64,000 nt of DNA from Kyrpidia tusciae DSM 2912 (GCF_000092905.1 NC_014098.1:1798001-1862000); one strand, 5' to 3'. Shown: positions 53,826-63,582, numbered from the stretch's first letter. Numbers and translations: made by a program. The notes: generated from the sequence alone by a model not told the origin.

Positions 53826-54332
53826 TCACCGACTTCCGGTCCCGGACTCCAGTTGCCCCGCCTGCTGCAAGTCTTCTGCCAGGTCATCCCAATCCCGCGC
53901 TTCGATCATCTCCAATTGGGCCTGAACCAAAGAGCGCAGGCGAGTGCGGAACACGGAGACCTGTTTTTGGATTTCTTCCATCTCCATCAGGATCTTTCGG
54001 GATTTCATCAACGCTTCGTTGACAATCCGGTCGGCGTTTTTTTCCGCTTCCCGCACGATCAACTGGGCCTCTTTCCGGGCGTTGGCCTTGACCTCCTCCG
54101 CCGCTTCCTGGGCAACAACGATGGACTTGCTCAGGCTCTCTTCCAGATTCGAGAAGTGCGCCAGGCGTTCTTCCAAGAGTCGGCTCTGCTCGGCCAGTTG
54201 CTTGTTCTCCCGGATCAATCCTTCGAACTCTTGAATGACCTGCCGTAAGAATTCATTCACTTCATCTTGATTATAGCCACGAAAGGATACGCTGAATTCC
54301 TTATTGTGAATATCCAACGGCGTTAATGACAC
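53826..54332 (-). CDS. divIVA: DivIVA cell-division/polarity protein
   Basis: About 168 residues. N-terminal LDIHNKEFSVSFRGYNQDEVNEFL binds curved membrane; the rest is coiled coil. GTG at 54332 follows GGGGGAGGTGG. Guides pole-directed partners such as Min and, in sporulation, chromosome anchoring. Confidence 0.95.
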   Translation of the reverse strand: MSLTPLDIHNKEFSVSFRGYNQDEVNEFLRQVIQEFEGLIRENKQLAEQSRLLEERLAHFSNLEESLSKSIVVAQEAAEEVKANARKEAQLIVREAEKNADRIVNEALMKSRKILMEMEEIQKQVSVFRTRLRSLVQAQLEMIEARDWDDLAEDLQQAGQLESGTGSR

Positions 54333-54498
54333 GCCGTCCACCTCCCCCGAATCGGCATCCATGCTGTCCCTAGAATTCGACGCCCGGTGGGGAAATCCTG
54401 CACCCGCTCTCTAAAGGTGTCCCACCCGCACAATCTGCCTGTTGACGGGCACGAGGACGCTCCTCGGGCAGAAGATACGTTTGCCACGGCCACGACAC

Positions 54499-54810
54499 CT
54501 AGACCACCCCCACCGCGCGAAAAATCCAGAACAGCAGCAGCATGACACCCCGCTCAAGGAAATAATAGACGACAAGGGCCACGATGTAGGAAAGGTCCAA
54601 GGAAATGGCTCCAAGGGGCAAACTTGGGATGAAGCGGCGAAAGGGAGCCAAATACGGCTCCGTCAGGCGAACGAGCCACCTGCCGAGGGATGTGTCCCAG
54701 ACGTCGGGAAAGAACGATAGGAATGCTCGGGCGATCAGCAGGTACCAGTAGACTTGGAGAAGGATGCCAACCACCTGGCTAACTGTGATGTACAGATTCA
54801 ATGCTTCCAC
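54499..54810 (-). CDS. YggT/YlmG family membrane protein
   Basis: 103 residues, two or three helices; RAFLSFFPDVWDTSLGRWLVRLTEPYLAP-like stretch with PFRRFIPSL matches the family. GTG at 54810, or TTG at 54801 with a better spaced GAGGTGA. In B. subtilis ylmH follows; here 166 nt without a clear gene do. Confidence 0.92.
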   Translation of the reverse strand: MEALNLYITVSQVVGILLQVYWYLLIARAFLSFFPDVWDTSLGRWLVRLTEPYLAPFRRFIPSLPLGAISLDLSYIVALVVYYFLERGVMLLLFWIFRAVGVV

Positions 54811-55236
54811 TCACCTCGTTTTGTCCTGGGATTCCTGGCCGCTGAGATATTCTGAGATCGCCCCCTGGACGTCTACATTGTCCGGGGCGCACAGGATGAT
54901 CTGGGGCCCGATCTTTTGCATCGTCCCTCCCAGCGCATACAGGACACCGCTGAGAAAATCCATGATCCGCAGGCCATCTTCATAGGGGACTTTTTGCAGA
55001 TTGATCACCGCAGCCCGGCGATTGCGGAGGTGGTCGGCGATCCCTTGCCCTTCTTCAAACCGAGCGGGTTCGCAGAGAACCAATTTGACCGACTTCGCTT
55101 GGTGAAGGCTGACCACCGCCCCTTTCTTTCCGGAGCCCGGCACCGGCCCGGAGATCTCCTCCTCCCGGGGTTCCTCTACCCACTCCTCATCCCCGAATCC
55201 CAGGAACTGAAAGAAACGACGCATCCGGTCGCCCAT
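54811..55236 (-). CDS. sepF: Cell division protein SepF
   Basis: 141 residues. Short amphipathic N-terminus (MRRFFQFLGFG), acidic linker, then the C-terminal domain with VINLQKV, RIMDFLSGVLYALGG and ILCAPDNVDV. FtsZ membrane anchor. ATG follows the ylmE stop directly (TGAATG). Confidence 0.95.
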   Translation of the reverse strand: MGDRMRRFFQFLGFGDEEWVEEPREEEISGPVPGSGKKGAVVSLHQAKSVKLVLCEPARFEEGQGIADHLRNRRAAVINLQKVPYEDGLRIMDFLSGVLYALGGTMQKIGPQIILCAPDNVDVQGAISEYLSGQESQDKTR

Positions 55237-55986
55237 TCATACCACTCCCCTCTCTCCGTTTGACTCGGCCTCAGGGCCTGTCCTCTCGTTGTCCAACAAG
55301 ATCCTCCCGAGGCGAACAATGGTGGCCCCTTCCTCCACCGCCACCTCGAAGTCTCCGGACATGCCCATCGAAAGCTCCAGATTGTCCCGATTCCGCCACA
55401 CCGGGTGATGGCCAAATCTGTCCCGGAGTTGCCGCAGCTCCCGGAACACTCCGCGCACCTCTTCGGGGTCGTTGACCGCCGGAGCCATGGTCATAAACCC
55501 CGCCATGATCCATCGGGAAAATCGATTTTTGCTCTGTATGTAGTCGAGAAAATCCCCGATTTCTTCCCGGGCCACTCCGCTTTTTTGTTCTTCCCCGGCG
55601 ACATTCACCTGGGCCAAAACTTTCAGCGGTGGCCCCTCGGGCGGCCCTTCCGCAAACCGCCTGGCCAAGGCGTCCACCAAGGAAGGCCTGTCCAAAGAGT
55701 GAAGCCACGCGAAATGTTGAATGACCGCCTTGACCTTATTGGTCTGCAGATGACCGATAAAATGCCAGGTCACCCCAGAGCCCAATGCCTCCAGCTTCTC
55801 CTGCGCCACCTGCAGACGGTTCTCTCCGAGGTCCGTCAGCCCGGCCTGAACCCATTCCTTGGCCCGGGCTGCATCAATGTATTTACTCACCGCCACGAGG
55901 CGCACGCCCGAAGGATCTCTTCCCACCCGGGCGCACGCCCGGGCGATGCGCATTTTCACCTCAGCAATGCGCTCACCTGTGCTCAC
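55237..55986 (-). CDS. YggS/YlmE PLP homeostasis protein
   Basis: 249 residues. PLP lysine in VAVSKY, GENRLQ, WHFIGHLQTNK and LSMGMSGDFEVA. Binds PLP; affects vitamin B6 and amino-acid pools. GTG start overlaps the pgeF stop (GTGA). Confidence 0.94.
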   Translation of the reverse strand: MSTGERIAEVKMRIARACARVGRDPSGVRLVAVSKYIDAARAKEWVQAGLTDLGENRLQVAQEKLEALGSGVTWHFIGHLQTNKVKAVIQHFAWLHSLDRPSLVDALARRFAEGPPEGPPLKVLAQVNVAGEEQKSGVAREEIGDFLDYIQSKNRFSRWIMAGFMTMAPAVNDPEEVRGVFRELRQLRDRFGHHPVWRNRDNLELSMGMSGDFEVAVEEGATIVRLGRILLDNERTGPEAESNGERGVV

Positions 55987-56831
55987 GCCGATCGTCCTCC
56001 TCCCACCCCGTCATCATCCACCAGGGCCACGGCGGCGGCCATCCGGCCTGTGACCCCATTGTCCCTCCGATGGGAATAACACACGTCCGGCCGGCAGGAT
56101 GTGCACACCCCGAGGACCGCCACCCGATCCTCAGACACCCCCGCATCCCGAAGAATCTCCCGGTTGGCCCGCCACAGGTCCAGAAAATAATGTCCCGGGC
56201 GCCCCGGTACGAAAACGCCCTCGGGGACGAGCTTCCACCTCTGATGGAACACCTCCCGCACCTTCTCATCCACCTCATAGCAACAGGGTCCGATGGAAGG
56301 ACCGATGGCGGCGTAGAGCTGCTCCGGCACCGCCCCCCACTCGACCAGCTTCCGAACGGCCGCCTCCAGTGTCCGGACCGCGGTGCCCCGCCACCCCGCG
56401 TGCACGGCAGCCACAGCGGAGACATCGGGCGCGTACAACAGAATCGGCACGCAATCTGCCGCAAGGACCGCCAAAACCACGCCGGGATCCCGGGCAGCCA
56501 TAGCATCCGCTTCCCCCAACAAGTTCTCCGGGCTCAGGGCCCCCCGGCCGGCGTCGGCTGAGGAGACCGTGAGGATGTGATCCCCGTGAACCTGCCGGCA
56601 GAAGGTCCAGCGTTCCAGGGGCATGCCAAAGGCTTCCGCCGCCCGGCGGCGGTTCTCCAGCACAGCCCCCGCTTCGTCCCGGGTCGAGAAGCCAAAATTC
56701 AAGCTATCATAAGGCGGACGGCTCACCCCGCCCACCCGGGTGAAAAAACGGGCTCTCACCCGGCCCCCTTCCTCCCAAGCCGGGACCCGCCAAAAGGTCA
56801 CGCCCGCTTCGCGGGCCAACTCCCACTCCAT
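55983..56831 (-). CDS. pgeF: Peptidoglycan editing factor / multicopper-like YlmD
   Basis: About 282 residues. QVHGDHI, ADCVPILLY and VHAGWRGT hold the Cys/His metal site; family now linked to purine nucleoside phosphorylase activity and peptidoglycan editing. ATG at 56831 after GGAGGAGCGG. Confidence 0.93.
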   Translation of the reverse strand: MEWELAREAGVTFWRVPAWEEGGRVRARFFTRVGGVSRPPYDSLNFGFSTRDEAGAVLENRRRAAEAFGMPLERWTFCRQVHGDHILTVSSADAGRGALSPENLLGEADAMAARDPGVVLAVLAADCVPILLYAPDVSAVAAVHAGWRGTAVRTLEAAVRKLVEWGAVPEQLYAAIGPSIGPCCYEVDEKVREVFHQRWKLVPEGVFVPGRPGHYFLDLWRANREILRDAGVSEDRVAVLGVCTSCRPDVCYSHRRDNGVTGRMAAAVALVDDDGVGGGRSA

Positions 56832-56879
56832 GACCCCGCTCCTCCAGCCGCTGCTCTCTCGCCACCCAGTGTACCACAT

Positions 56880-57170
56880 CTAGTAGCCCTCGGACACACC
56901 CGGTCCATCCGCCGAGCGATGACTCCCGCCTTCGGCAGCCGGCCGCAATTCCACGAGGATCACATCCGTGCCGATTTTGACAATTTGGTCCCACGGAATC
57001 ACATGCTCCTGGCCGTTTCGCCACAACCCGAACCAGCGAGAAGTCCCGGGCACGACGATGGCCCGGACCACCCCTTGTTCCAGGTCGATTTCCAAATCGC
57101 CGACCATGCCAAGACGGGCGCCGTCCCGGATATTCACCACGTCTTTCGCCTGGAGTTCCGACGCTTTCAT
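56880..57170 (-). CDS. YlmC/YmxH PRC-barrel sporulation protein
   Basis: About 96 residues; KASELQAKDVVNIRDGARLGMVGDLEID is the PRC-barrel start. ATG at 57170. Placed between sigG and pgeF as in B. subtilis. Role unknown. Confidence 0.9.
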   Translation of the reverse strand: MKASELQAKDVVNIRDGARLGMVGDLEIDLEQGVVRAIVVPGTSRWFGLWRNGQEHVIPWDQIVKIGTDVILVELRPAAEGGSHRSADGPGVSEGY

Positions 57171-57260
57171 CCCTTGTATCGCCTCATCCCTGCTTCCGCA
57201 GTCGTCGCCCTCACCCTTCTCATCTTTTATATATGCGGACACCCCGGGAAAGTGCCCAAC

Positions 57261-57287
57261 AAAAAAAAGCGCCCGGGGAGGGGGCGC
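57261..57287 (-). terminator. Terminator of sigG
   Basis: Stem GCGCCC/GGGCGC with a 7-nt loop, followed by eight Ts on the minus strand. Confidence 0.9.
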
Positions 57288-57304
57288 CGAGGGCCGGGCG
57301 GGGC

Positions 57305-58090
57305 TCAGCCCTGGATTTTAATGAATTTTTGCATGTGCTGAATGGCCGACTTTTCGAGGCGGGAGACTTGGGCCTGGGAGATGCCGATCTCCTCAGCCAC
57401 CTCCATCTGGGTCTTGCCTTCAAAAAATCGCATCGCCAAAATCTTTTGTTCTCGCTGGCCCAGTTTGTTCATCGCTTCCCGAAGGGCGATCTCTTCAACC
57501 CAGAGTACGTCTTGATTGCGGTCATCCCGGATCTGATCCATGACATAGATCGGGTCGCCCCCGTCATGGTAGATCGGCTCGAACAGGGAAACGGGATCTT
57601 GGATGGCGTCCAGGGCAAAGACCACGTCCTCCTTGGGCAGGTTGAGCTGCTCGGAGATCTCCGTGATCGTCGGTTCCCGCAGCCGTTCGTTTGTTAATTG
57701 ATCCCGAACCTGCAGCGCTTTGTAGGCGATGTCCCGCAACGATCGACTGACCCGAATGGGATTGTTGTCCCGCAGATACCGCCGAATCTCCCCAATGATC
57801 ATCGGTACGGCGTAGGTCGAGAATTTTACATTCTGACCGAGATCAAAGTTATCAATGGCTTTCATCAATCCGATGCACCCGACCTGAAACAGGTCGTCCA
57901 CGTTCTCCCCCCGGTTGTTGAAACGCTGGATCACGGAGAGCACCAGGCGCAGGTTTCCGTGAATGAGCCGCTCCCGAGCGGAAAGATCTCCAGCCTGAAA
58001 TTCGGCGAACAGCTTCCGCATCTCGGCGTTGGTCAGCACGGGCAACTGCGAGGTATTCACTCCGGAAATTTCCACCTTATTGCGTTTCAT
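57305..58090 (-). CDS. sigG: RNA polymerase sigma factor SigG
   Basis: 261 residues. N-terminal KRNKVEISGVNTSQLPVLTN is diagnostic for SigG; region 2 DDLFQVGCIGLMKAIDNFD and region 4 EVAEEIGISQAQVSRLEKSA. Late forespore sigma. Own sigma-F-type promoter at 58135-58163 and terminator. Confidence 0.97.
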   Translation of the reverse strand: MKRNKVEISGVNTSQLPVLTNAEMRKLFAEFQAGDLSARERLIHGNLRLVLSVIQRFNNRGENVDDLFQVGCIGLMKAIDNFDLGQNVKFSTYAVPMIIGEIRRYLRDNNPIRVSRSLRDIAYKALQVRDQLTNERLREPTITEISEQLNLPKEDVVFALDAIQDPVSLFEPIYHDGGDPIYVMDQIRDDRNQDVLWVEEIALREAMNKLGQREQKILAMRFFEGKTQMEVAEEIGISQAQVSRLEKSAIQHMQKFIKIQG

Positions 58091-58134
58091 AGTGTCCCTC
58101 CCGCGTCGATGGGGTGGGCCGACGGCTCGGTCAT

Positions 58135-58163
58135 CAGTATCCCCTGAGCGGGAAGAAATATGC
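58135..58163 (-). promoter_or_regulatory. Sigma-F-type promoter of sigG
   Basis: GCATA (58159-58163), 14 nt, GGGGATACTG (58135-58144), nine of ten to the sigma-F -10; 44 nt before sigG and just 3' of sigE's stop. Confidence 0.72.
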
Positions 58164-58165
58164 AG

Positions 58166-58894
58166 TTATAGCATTCGATTGAACTCCTTGCGGAGGCGTT
58201 TTATGATGCGTTTCTCGAGCCTGGAGATGTAGGATTGCGAGATTCCCAGGAGATCGGCCACATCTTTTTGCGTCATTTCCTGACCGCCGGCGAGGCCAAA
58301 ACGCAATTCCATGATCTTTCGTTCCCGTTCGGTCAGCTTCCCCAGAGCGTCATACAGCAGATGTTTGTCGATCTGCTCTTCGATATTGCGGTAGATCGTG
58401 TCGTTCTCCGTCCCCAGGACGTCGGACAAAAGCAGTTCATTTCCGTCCCAATCGACATTCAAGGGTTCATCAAAGGAGACTTCGGCCCGAACTTTATTGT
58501 TCCGGCGCAAGAACATCAGGATTTCATTCTCAATACAACGGGAGGCGTAAGTGGCGAGCTTGATTCGCTTCTGGGGGTCAAAGGTGTTCACCGCTTTGAT
58601 CAGGCCAATGGTGCCGATGGAAACCAAATCCTCGATATAAATCCCGGTATTCTCGAATTTCCGGGCGATGTACACGACCAGCCGCAGGTTGCGCTCGATC
58701 AGGGTGGAGCGCACGGATTCGTCTCCCTCGATCAAGCGAACCAAGAGAGCCTCCTCCTCTTCCCGGGTTAAGGGAGGCGGCAAGGCTTCTCCCCCGCCGA
58801 CGTAATCCACCTCGTCCCCTGGGAAGAAGCGCCCGGTAACTCTCCACCACCACAACCGCAAACGCCGTTTCCAATTCGCCCAGTGTTCGCCCAT
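58166..58894 (-). CDS. sigE: Pro-sigma-E factor
   Basis: About 242 residues. Basic, Trp-rich pro-sequence ([15 protein letters not shown]) then sigma region 2 [19 protein letters not shown] and region 4 [20 protein letters not shown]. Mother-cell sigma, cleaved by SpoIIGA encoded just upstream. ATG at 58894 with GAAGGAGGA. Confidence 0.97.
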   Translation of the reverse strand: MGEHWANWKRRLRLWWWRVTGRFFPGDEVDYVGGGEALPPPLTREEEEALLVRLIEGDESVRSTLIERNLRLVVYIARKFENTGIYIEDLVSIGTIGLIKAVNTFDPQKRIKLATYASRCIENEILMFLRRNNKVRAEVSFDEPLNVDWDGNELLLSDVLGTENDTIYRNIEEQIDKHLLYDALGKLTERERKIMELRFGLAGGQEMTQKDVADLLGISQSYISRLEKRIIKRLRKEFNRML

Positions 58895-58919
58895 CTCGCG
58901 TCCTCCTTCACTGACCGGC

Positions 58920-59858
58920 TCACCCGGCGATGATCTCCGCCGAATCGAGCACCGATGTGGGTACAATGGCTGCGTATCGCCGGCGCCGATCTACGGGCTC
59001 CGCCTGGATTGCCACGTAAACCTGGCCCACCGTCCAGACCCGGGATCCCTGCCGGATTTGAACGACGTCCGGTCGAAAGGCTGGCAGCAGCCCACCGCGG
59101 CCGCGAACGCCACGCCAGGCGACCACCCGAAGTCGGGACCACCATTCCTCTCCTGGATCCGCCGTCGGTGCAATCGGTGGATCCCTGCCCGACCCCTGGG
59201 CATCTCGAAGCCACTCGAACAAGGAGGACGGGAGAATTCCCCGCAGGCCTTCGGCTTCTGCGACGATCACCGGCCAGCCGCTGAGAGGCTCCCGCAATTG
59301 ATTACCGGAGTCGAGCAGGACCGGCACCTCCCGGCTGCCCAGGGGGGTGACGACCTTCATGCGAGCCGTATAGTCCACCAGTTGCTCATTGCGCCGCTTG
59401 ACCCGGTATAACCCCGCCAACAGCAACAGGCCAAGGGGGACGCCCAGGGCTAGGACCCCGGTTCTCCATCGCCACAGCCAGGCGGGGGTCCCACTCATGA
59501 CCACAAGACCCGCCCCGACCCCGGCGGCGCCGCCGAAGCCCCACTCTAAGGCGATCATGGCGCCGGCGAACACAAAATTCGCGAGATAAAAGAAAGCCAT
59601 ACCCTGGATCCAATAGCCTACGCCCCGCAGGGGCAGGGCCAAGCGAACCATCGCAGCGGAGACGACAATGCGCGCCCACCACCCGCCCAGAGCAGGCAGA
59701 AACAGCTCCGCCATGGCGTAGGCCGCCCCCAAACACGCAGCCAAGAGGACCCGCAGGGGCCGGGGTCGAATGCGAAGGATCCAAGCTGTCCCCCATAGGG
59801 TTAAGGCGTCCATCCCCGCGTTCACCGCCGCCACCAAATCCCCGTACATCACCGGCAC
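58920..59858 (-). CDS. spoIIGA: SpoIIGA pro-sigma-E protease
   Basis: About 312 residues: five N-terminal helices, then a pepsin-like domain with catalytic LLDSGN (Asp). Start is uncertain; GTG at 59858 with AAGGTGG 5 nt away is preferred, GTG 59852 and ATG 59849 are alternatives. 25 nt before sigE. Confidence 0.93.
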   Translation of the reverse strand: MPVMYGDLVAAVNAGMDALTLWGTAWILRIRPRPLRVLLAACLGAAYAMAELFLPALGGWWARIVVSAAMVRLALPLRGVGYWIQGMAFFYLANFVFAGAMIALEWGFGGAAGVGAGLVVMSGTPAWLWRWRTGVLALGVPLGLLLLAGLYRVKRRNEQLVDYTARMKVVTPLGSREVPVLLDSGNQLREPLSGWPVIVAEAEGLRGILPSSLFEWLRDAQGSGRDPPIAPTADPGEEWWSRLRVVAWRGVRGRGGLLPAFRPDVVQIRQGSRVWTVGQVYVAIQAEPVDRRRRYAAIVPTSVLDSAEIIAG

Positions 59859-59897
59859 CGGTTCCACCTTCTTCCCACCCGGGGCACCGTACAAATC

Positions 59898-59931
59898 AGT
59901 ATAGTACATGTCTATGACAAACTTTGTCATA
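59898..59931 (-). promoter_or_regulatory. spoIIG promoter with palindromic Spo0A sites
   Basis: TATACT (59898-59903) is the likely -10. The perfect 19-bp palindrome TATGACAAAGTTTGTCATA (59913-59931) consists of two opposed near-matches (8/9) to the Spo0A box TTTGTCRAA. A further half, TTCGTCAAG, lies at about 59934-59942. Confidence 0.65.
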
Positions 59932-59946
59932 CCTTGACGAAGGCAT

Positions 59947-59974
59947 AAAAAAAGCCCTCGGTGCCTCCGAAGGC
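59947..59974 (-). terminator. Terminator of ftsAZ
   Basis: Stem GCCTTCGG/CCGAGGGC (59954-59961 with 59967-59974) followed by seven Ts. Confidence 0.88.
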
Positions 59975-60035
59975 TTGCGCTGTCTGGGTTTTTTCACTCG
60001 GTTCCGGGGCGGCCAAGCTCTTTGGCTTCGACCCC

Positions 60036-61109
60036 TTATCCGCGCCGATGTCGAAGAAAAGCGGGGATGTGGTAATCTTCCGATTGAGTCGGCGCCTGGA
60101 CATTCTGAAAAGGTCGGATCTCCACTTTGTTGGCGGGCTTGGCCGTTTGCTGGGCTTTGTGTTCAAAACCGGTGGCAATCACCGTCACGACGATCTCGTC
60201 CTTCAAATCCTGGTTGATCACCGCACCAAAAATCATGTTCACTTCGGGGTCGGCCGCAGAGGAAACGATGTCTGCGGCTTCGTTCACTTCGAACAGGCTG
60301 AGATTGTTGCCGCCAGCAATATGCATGAGCACTCCCCGGGCCCCGTCGATGGAGGTTTCCAGCAGCGGGCTGCAGATCGCCTTTTTCGCCGCCTCTGCGG
60401 CGCGGTTTTCCCCACTGGACACTCCGATCCCCATCAGGGCCGAACCCCGCTCGGTCATGATGGTCTTCACATCCGCGAAGTCCACGTTGATCAATCCGGG
60501 GACGGCGATCAGATCGGAGATCCCCGACACGCCTTGGCGCAGCACATTGTCCGCTTCCCGGAACGCCTCGAGCATGGGCGTATTGCGATCGACGATCTCC
60601 AGTAACCGATCGTTGGGGATGACGATCAGCGTATCCACCTTTTCTTTCAAATGCTGGATTCCCTGTTCTGCCTGGTTCATCCGGCGCCGTCCTTCAAAAC
60701 TGAAAGGTTTAGTCACCACGCCCACCGTCAGGGACCCGAGTTCTTTGGCGATCTCGGCGATCACCGGCGCCGCTCCGGTGCCCGTACCGCCCCCCATCCC
60801 GGCCGTTACGAAAACCATATCCGCTCCCCGCAGGGCGTTCATGATCTGCTCCCGGCTCTCATCGGCCGCTTTCTTCCCAATCTCCGGATTCGCCCCGGCC
60901 CCTAGGCCCCGGGTGAGTTTCTCCCCGATCTGCAGCCGGCTTTCGGCCTTGGACAGCTGCAGAGCCTGGGCATCGGTGTTCACCGCAATGAATTCCACAC
61001 CCTTGATCCCGGATTCAATCATCCGGTTGACCGCGTTACAGCCTCCGCCTCCCACGCCGATCACCTTGATCTGTGCGAGGTGCTCCGTGTCGAATTCGAA
61101 CTCGAGCAT
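60036..61109 (-). CDS. ftsZ: Cell division protein FtsZ
   Basis: About 357 residues. [13 protein letters not shown], tubulin signature [11 protein letters not shown]7 loop NVDFADVK and the C-terminal peptide DYHIPAFLR that binds FtsA/SepF. ATG at 61109 after GGAGGG. Confidence 0.98.
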   Translation of the reverse strand: MLEFEFDTEHLAQIKVIGVGGGGCNAVNRMIESGIKGVEFIAVNTDAQALQLSKAESRLQIGEKLTRGLGAGANPEIGKKAADESREQIMNALRGADMVFVTAGMGGGTGTGAAPVIAEIAKELGSLTVGVVTKPFSFEGRRRMNQAEQGIQHLKEKVDTLIVIPNDRLLEIVDRNTPMLEAFREADNVLRQGVSGISDLIAVPGLINVDFADVKTIMTERGSALMGIGVSSGENRAAEAAKKAICSPLLETSIDGARGVLMHIAGGNNLSLFEVNEAADIVSSAADPEVNMIFGAVINQDLKDEIVVTVIATGFEHKAQQTAKPANKVEIRPFQNVQAPTQSEDYHIPAFLRHRRG

Positions 61110-61125
61110 CACCGTGTCCCTCCGC

Positions 61126-62346
61126 TCACATAAAATCGGCAAACCAACTCTTAATTCGTCGAATCAATCCGGGGGACGCCCCTTTGCGAGCGGGCTGGTG
61201 ATCCACAGCCCGGCGGTAGCTATGGTTGGCCACATATCGGATAATGCCCACCCCATTGACAAACGAAGTATCCCGCACACCCAAAAATTCGGGGACAGCG
61301 ACCCGCACCGGAGCGGCCAACTCATGTTCGGCCAGCTTGTCGATCCCGCGGGTGGCGGACACGCCGCCGTACAGAACATAACCTCCGGGAATCTCCCCCG
61401 CCACCCCCATGCGCTCGATCTCTTGGCGAACGAGGAAGAACATCTCCTGAAGCCTCGGTTCGATGATCGCCGCCAACTCCTGTGCCGACACATCTTTTTC
61501 ATCCTGGTTGCCGATCCTTGGGACTTTAAACCGCTCGTCCCTGGGTGCCAAGGTCACCATCGCCCAGCCGTGTTTGGATTTAATCTTTTCGGCCACGTCC
61601 GTTTGCGTCCGCAGACCGATGGCAATATCGTTCGTCACGTAATCTCCGCCGACCGGAAGCACACTGACCCCGGCGAGGGCACCCCGCTCGAACACCGAGA
61701 TGGTCGTGGCCCCGGCACCCAGATCGACCAGCACGACGCCGAGCTTCTTTTCATCCGGGGAGAGGGCGACGGATCCGGCTGCCAAAGGGAGGAGGACAAG
61801 ACCCGCAATCTCCATCTCGGCGCGCTCCACACATCGCACCAAGTTGTGAATGACCGTCCGGGATCCCGTAATGATATGGGCGTCCACCTCCAGCCGGACT
61901 CCGATCATGCCACGGGGGTCGGTGATCCCTTCCAACCCGTCGACGATATATTCCTTTGGAACGACATCCACGATCTCCCGTTCGGGAGGCAGGGCCATGA
62001 CCCGGGCGGCCTGAAGCACGCGGTCGACGTCATCTTCGGTGATCTCGCGGTCCGGCGAGGAGACCGCCACCACTCCATGGCTGGATTGCAAGGCGATGTG
62101 GCTGCCGGATACCCCGACGTAGGCCGCTTGGATATGCACGCCGACCATCCGTTCAGCATGTTCCACCGCTTCTCGAATCGCCTGGACCGTTGTGTCGATA
62201 TCGACAATGGCTCCCTGGCGGATCCCGTCACCCGGTGCCGTCCCGACGCCGATCACGTTCAAGTTGCTGCCTGTTACTTCTCCGATGATGATCCGGATCT
62301 TGGATGTCCCAACGTCCAGACTGACGATGATGTCGCCCTTGGTCAA
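61126..62346 (-). CDS. ftsA: Cell division protein FtsA
   Basis: About 406 residues, actin-like ATPase: [10 protein letters not shown] (phosphate 1), [23 protein letters not shown], and C-terminal amphipathic helix [16 protein letters not shown] start at 62346 with GGGGGTG 7 nt upstream. Tethers FtsZ to the membrane. Confidence 0.95.
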   Translation of the reverse strand: MTKGDIIVSLDVGTSKIRIIIGEVTGSNLNVIGVGTAPGDGIRQGAIVDIDTTVQAIREAVEHAERMVGVHIQAAYVGVSGSHIALQSSHGVVAVSSPDREITEDDVDRVLQAARVMALPPEREIVDVVPKEYIVDGLEGITDPRGMIGVRLEVDAHIITGSRTVIHNLVRCVERAEMEIAGLVLLPLAAGSVALSPDEKKLGVVLVDLGAGATTISVFERGALAGVSVLPVGGDYVTNDIAIGLRTQTDVAEKIKSKHGWAMVTLAPRDERFKVPRIGNQDEKDVSAQELAAIIEPRLQEMFFLVRQEIERMGVAGEIPGGYVLYGGVSATRGIDKLAEHELAAPVRVAVPEFLGVRDTSFVNGVGIIRYVANHSYRRAVDHQPARKGASPGLIRRIKSWFADFM

Positions 62347-62389
62347 ACAATGGCACCCCCAAACCCACTCCCTTAGATGCTCTCCTAGA

Positions 62390-62415
62390 AAATTCGACGC
62401 AACGCAGGGAATCCC
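62390..62415 (-). promoter_or_regulatory. Possible sigma-H promoter of ftsAZ
   Basis: GGGATTC (62409-62415) and CGAATTT (62390-62396), 12 nt apart on the minus strand, resemble sigma-H elements. B. subtilis ftsAZ has such a promoter. Confidence 0.4.
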
Positions 62416-62438
62416 TTTTTTTTTCGAAGGCATCTTTA

Positions 62439-62472
62439 CAAAAAAGAAGCGCCGGATGTCCCGGCATCCGGC
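62439..62472 (-). terminator. Terminator after sbp
   Basis: Stem GCCGGATG/CATCCGGC (62451-62458 with 62465-62472), then CTTCTTTTTTG on the minus strand. Confidence 0.88.
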
Positions 62473-62482
62473 TGAAAATCGA

Positions 62483-62836
62483 TTACGAAGAAGAAGATGG
62501 CCACCTGCGGTCCATCAAGATGCGCCGAATCGTCGCGATATTTTGGAACAATCGCACTCCAAAGGCAAAGACCGCTGCCAGGTACAGATCGACCCCCAAT
62601 TGCACGCCGATAAAGGCGAGAAAAGCCGCAAGCAACGTATTAAAAAAGAACCCGCTGATAAAGACGCGACTGTCGAAGTTTCCTTCTAGCCCTGCCCGGA
62701 TCCCCCCGAACACCGTATCTAGCGCCGCCAAAACGGCAATAGAGAGATAACTGGAGAATTGAGGGGGGATGGTCACATTAAACGCCAAGCCGAGCAACAC
62801 CCCGAGGATCAACCCCACAATGGACAACCAGATCAT
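62483..62836 (-). CDS. sbp: Small basic protein Sbp (DUF1290)
   Basis: 117 residues, three helices; LAALDTVFGGIRAGLEGNFD and FGVRLFQNIATIRR match the family that lies upstream of ftsA. ATGA overlap with DUF881. Function unknown. Confidence 0.93.
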   Translation of the reverse strand: MIWLSIVGLILGVLLGLAFNVTIPPQFSSYLSIAVLAALDTVFGGIRAGLEGNFDSRVFISGFFFNTLLAAFLAFIGVQLGVDLYLAAVFAFGVRLFQNIATIRRILMDRRWPSSSS

Positions 62837-63582
62837 GATCCCCCGGTCACCTCTTTCTTTGCAAAACGGAATTCCACTGGATCATGGTAGGCGGGCAGAT
62901 GGACCACCTCACCGCCTTTGCGCACCTCAATGGTCACTTCTTTTCCAATCTGACGGTAGTCCTGAACAATCGGATTGATGGTGAGGGCCGCTTGCATCCG
63001 GTCGGGATCTCCCACCGCCGCAATCACGTAAGGCATGGAGATGGGGTGGGTGTCCACCTGCATCACCCCATTCACCTCGCGAATAAAGGACGTGGTGATC
63101 AAACGCTGGCCATTTAAGGCGATCCCCTCAGCCCCGTTACCGTACAGAAGATTGACGATCATCTGTAACATCCAATCGTACACGTGCGTGTCCTGCCCAG
63201 TAATCGCGGGCCCTGGAAGATCCCGGATGGTGACGATCACCCCCGGGCCGCTGGCGGGTTCAAGACCCGCTTGGCGCCTGGCATCCTGAACCTCTTGCAC
63301 CAAGGCTTCCGCCATTCCGGCGCGATTTCCTCCTGTGGCTTGGTATTTTTCCAGTTGATGCTGTAGATCGTCCAAGGTTTTGAGCAGCCCTTCCTGTTTC
63401 GCCTGCTGCTGGGCCAATTCGCTTCGCAGTTCCACGATGTCGCTGCGCGCCGTCGCCGGCTGCCGAACCGTGGAGATCTGCACCGCAGCCATAAATCCGA
63501 CGATCAGAGAGGCCGCAAACAAGATGATGTACAGCGTCCGTTTCGAACGACCCGTTACTTGGGGTCCCTGTGTATCCGCCAC
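62833..63582 (-). CDS. DUF881 family protein (YlxW-like)
   Basis: 249 residues. One TM helix (about 17-35), coiled coil (45-80) and DUF881 domain with GPGVIVTIRD and ALNGQRL. Second of two adjacent paralogues. Function unknown. Confidence 0.92.
   Translation of the reverse strand: MADTQGPQVTGRSKRTLYIILFAASLIVGFMAAVQISTVRQPATARSDIVELRSELAQQQAKQEGLLKTLDDLQHQLEKYQATGGNRAGMAEALVQEVQDARRQAGLEPASGPGVIVTIRDLPGPAITGQDTHVYDWMLQMIVNLLYGNGAEGIALNGQRLITTSFIREVNGVMQVDTHPISMPYVIAAVGDPDRMQAALTINPIVQDYRQIGKEVTIEVRKGGEVVHLPAYHDPVEFRFAKKEVTGGS

Noticed and set aside
54411-54614. 67-codon frame across the ylmG-divIVA gap
   Set aside because: Mostly overlaps ylmG in another frame; the basic tail could be a remnant but cannot be called a gene.
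60127-62376. 749-codon plus-strand open frame opposite ftsZ-ftsA
   Set aside because: Entirely antisense to two certain genes and lacks any recognisable domain.
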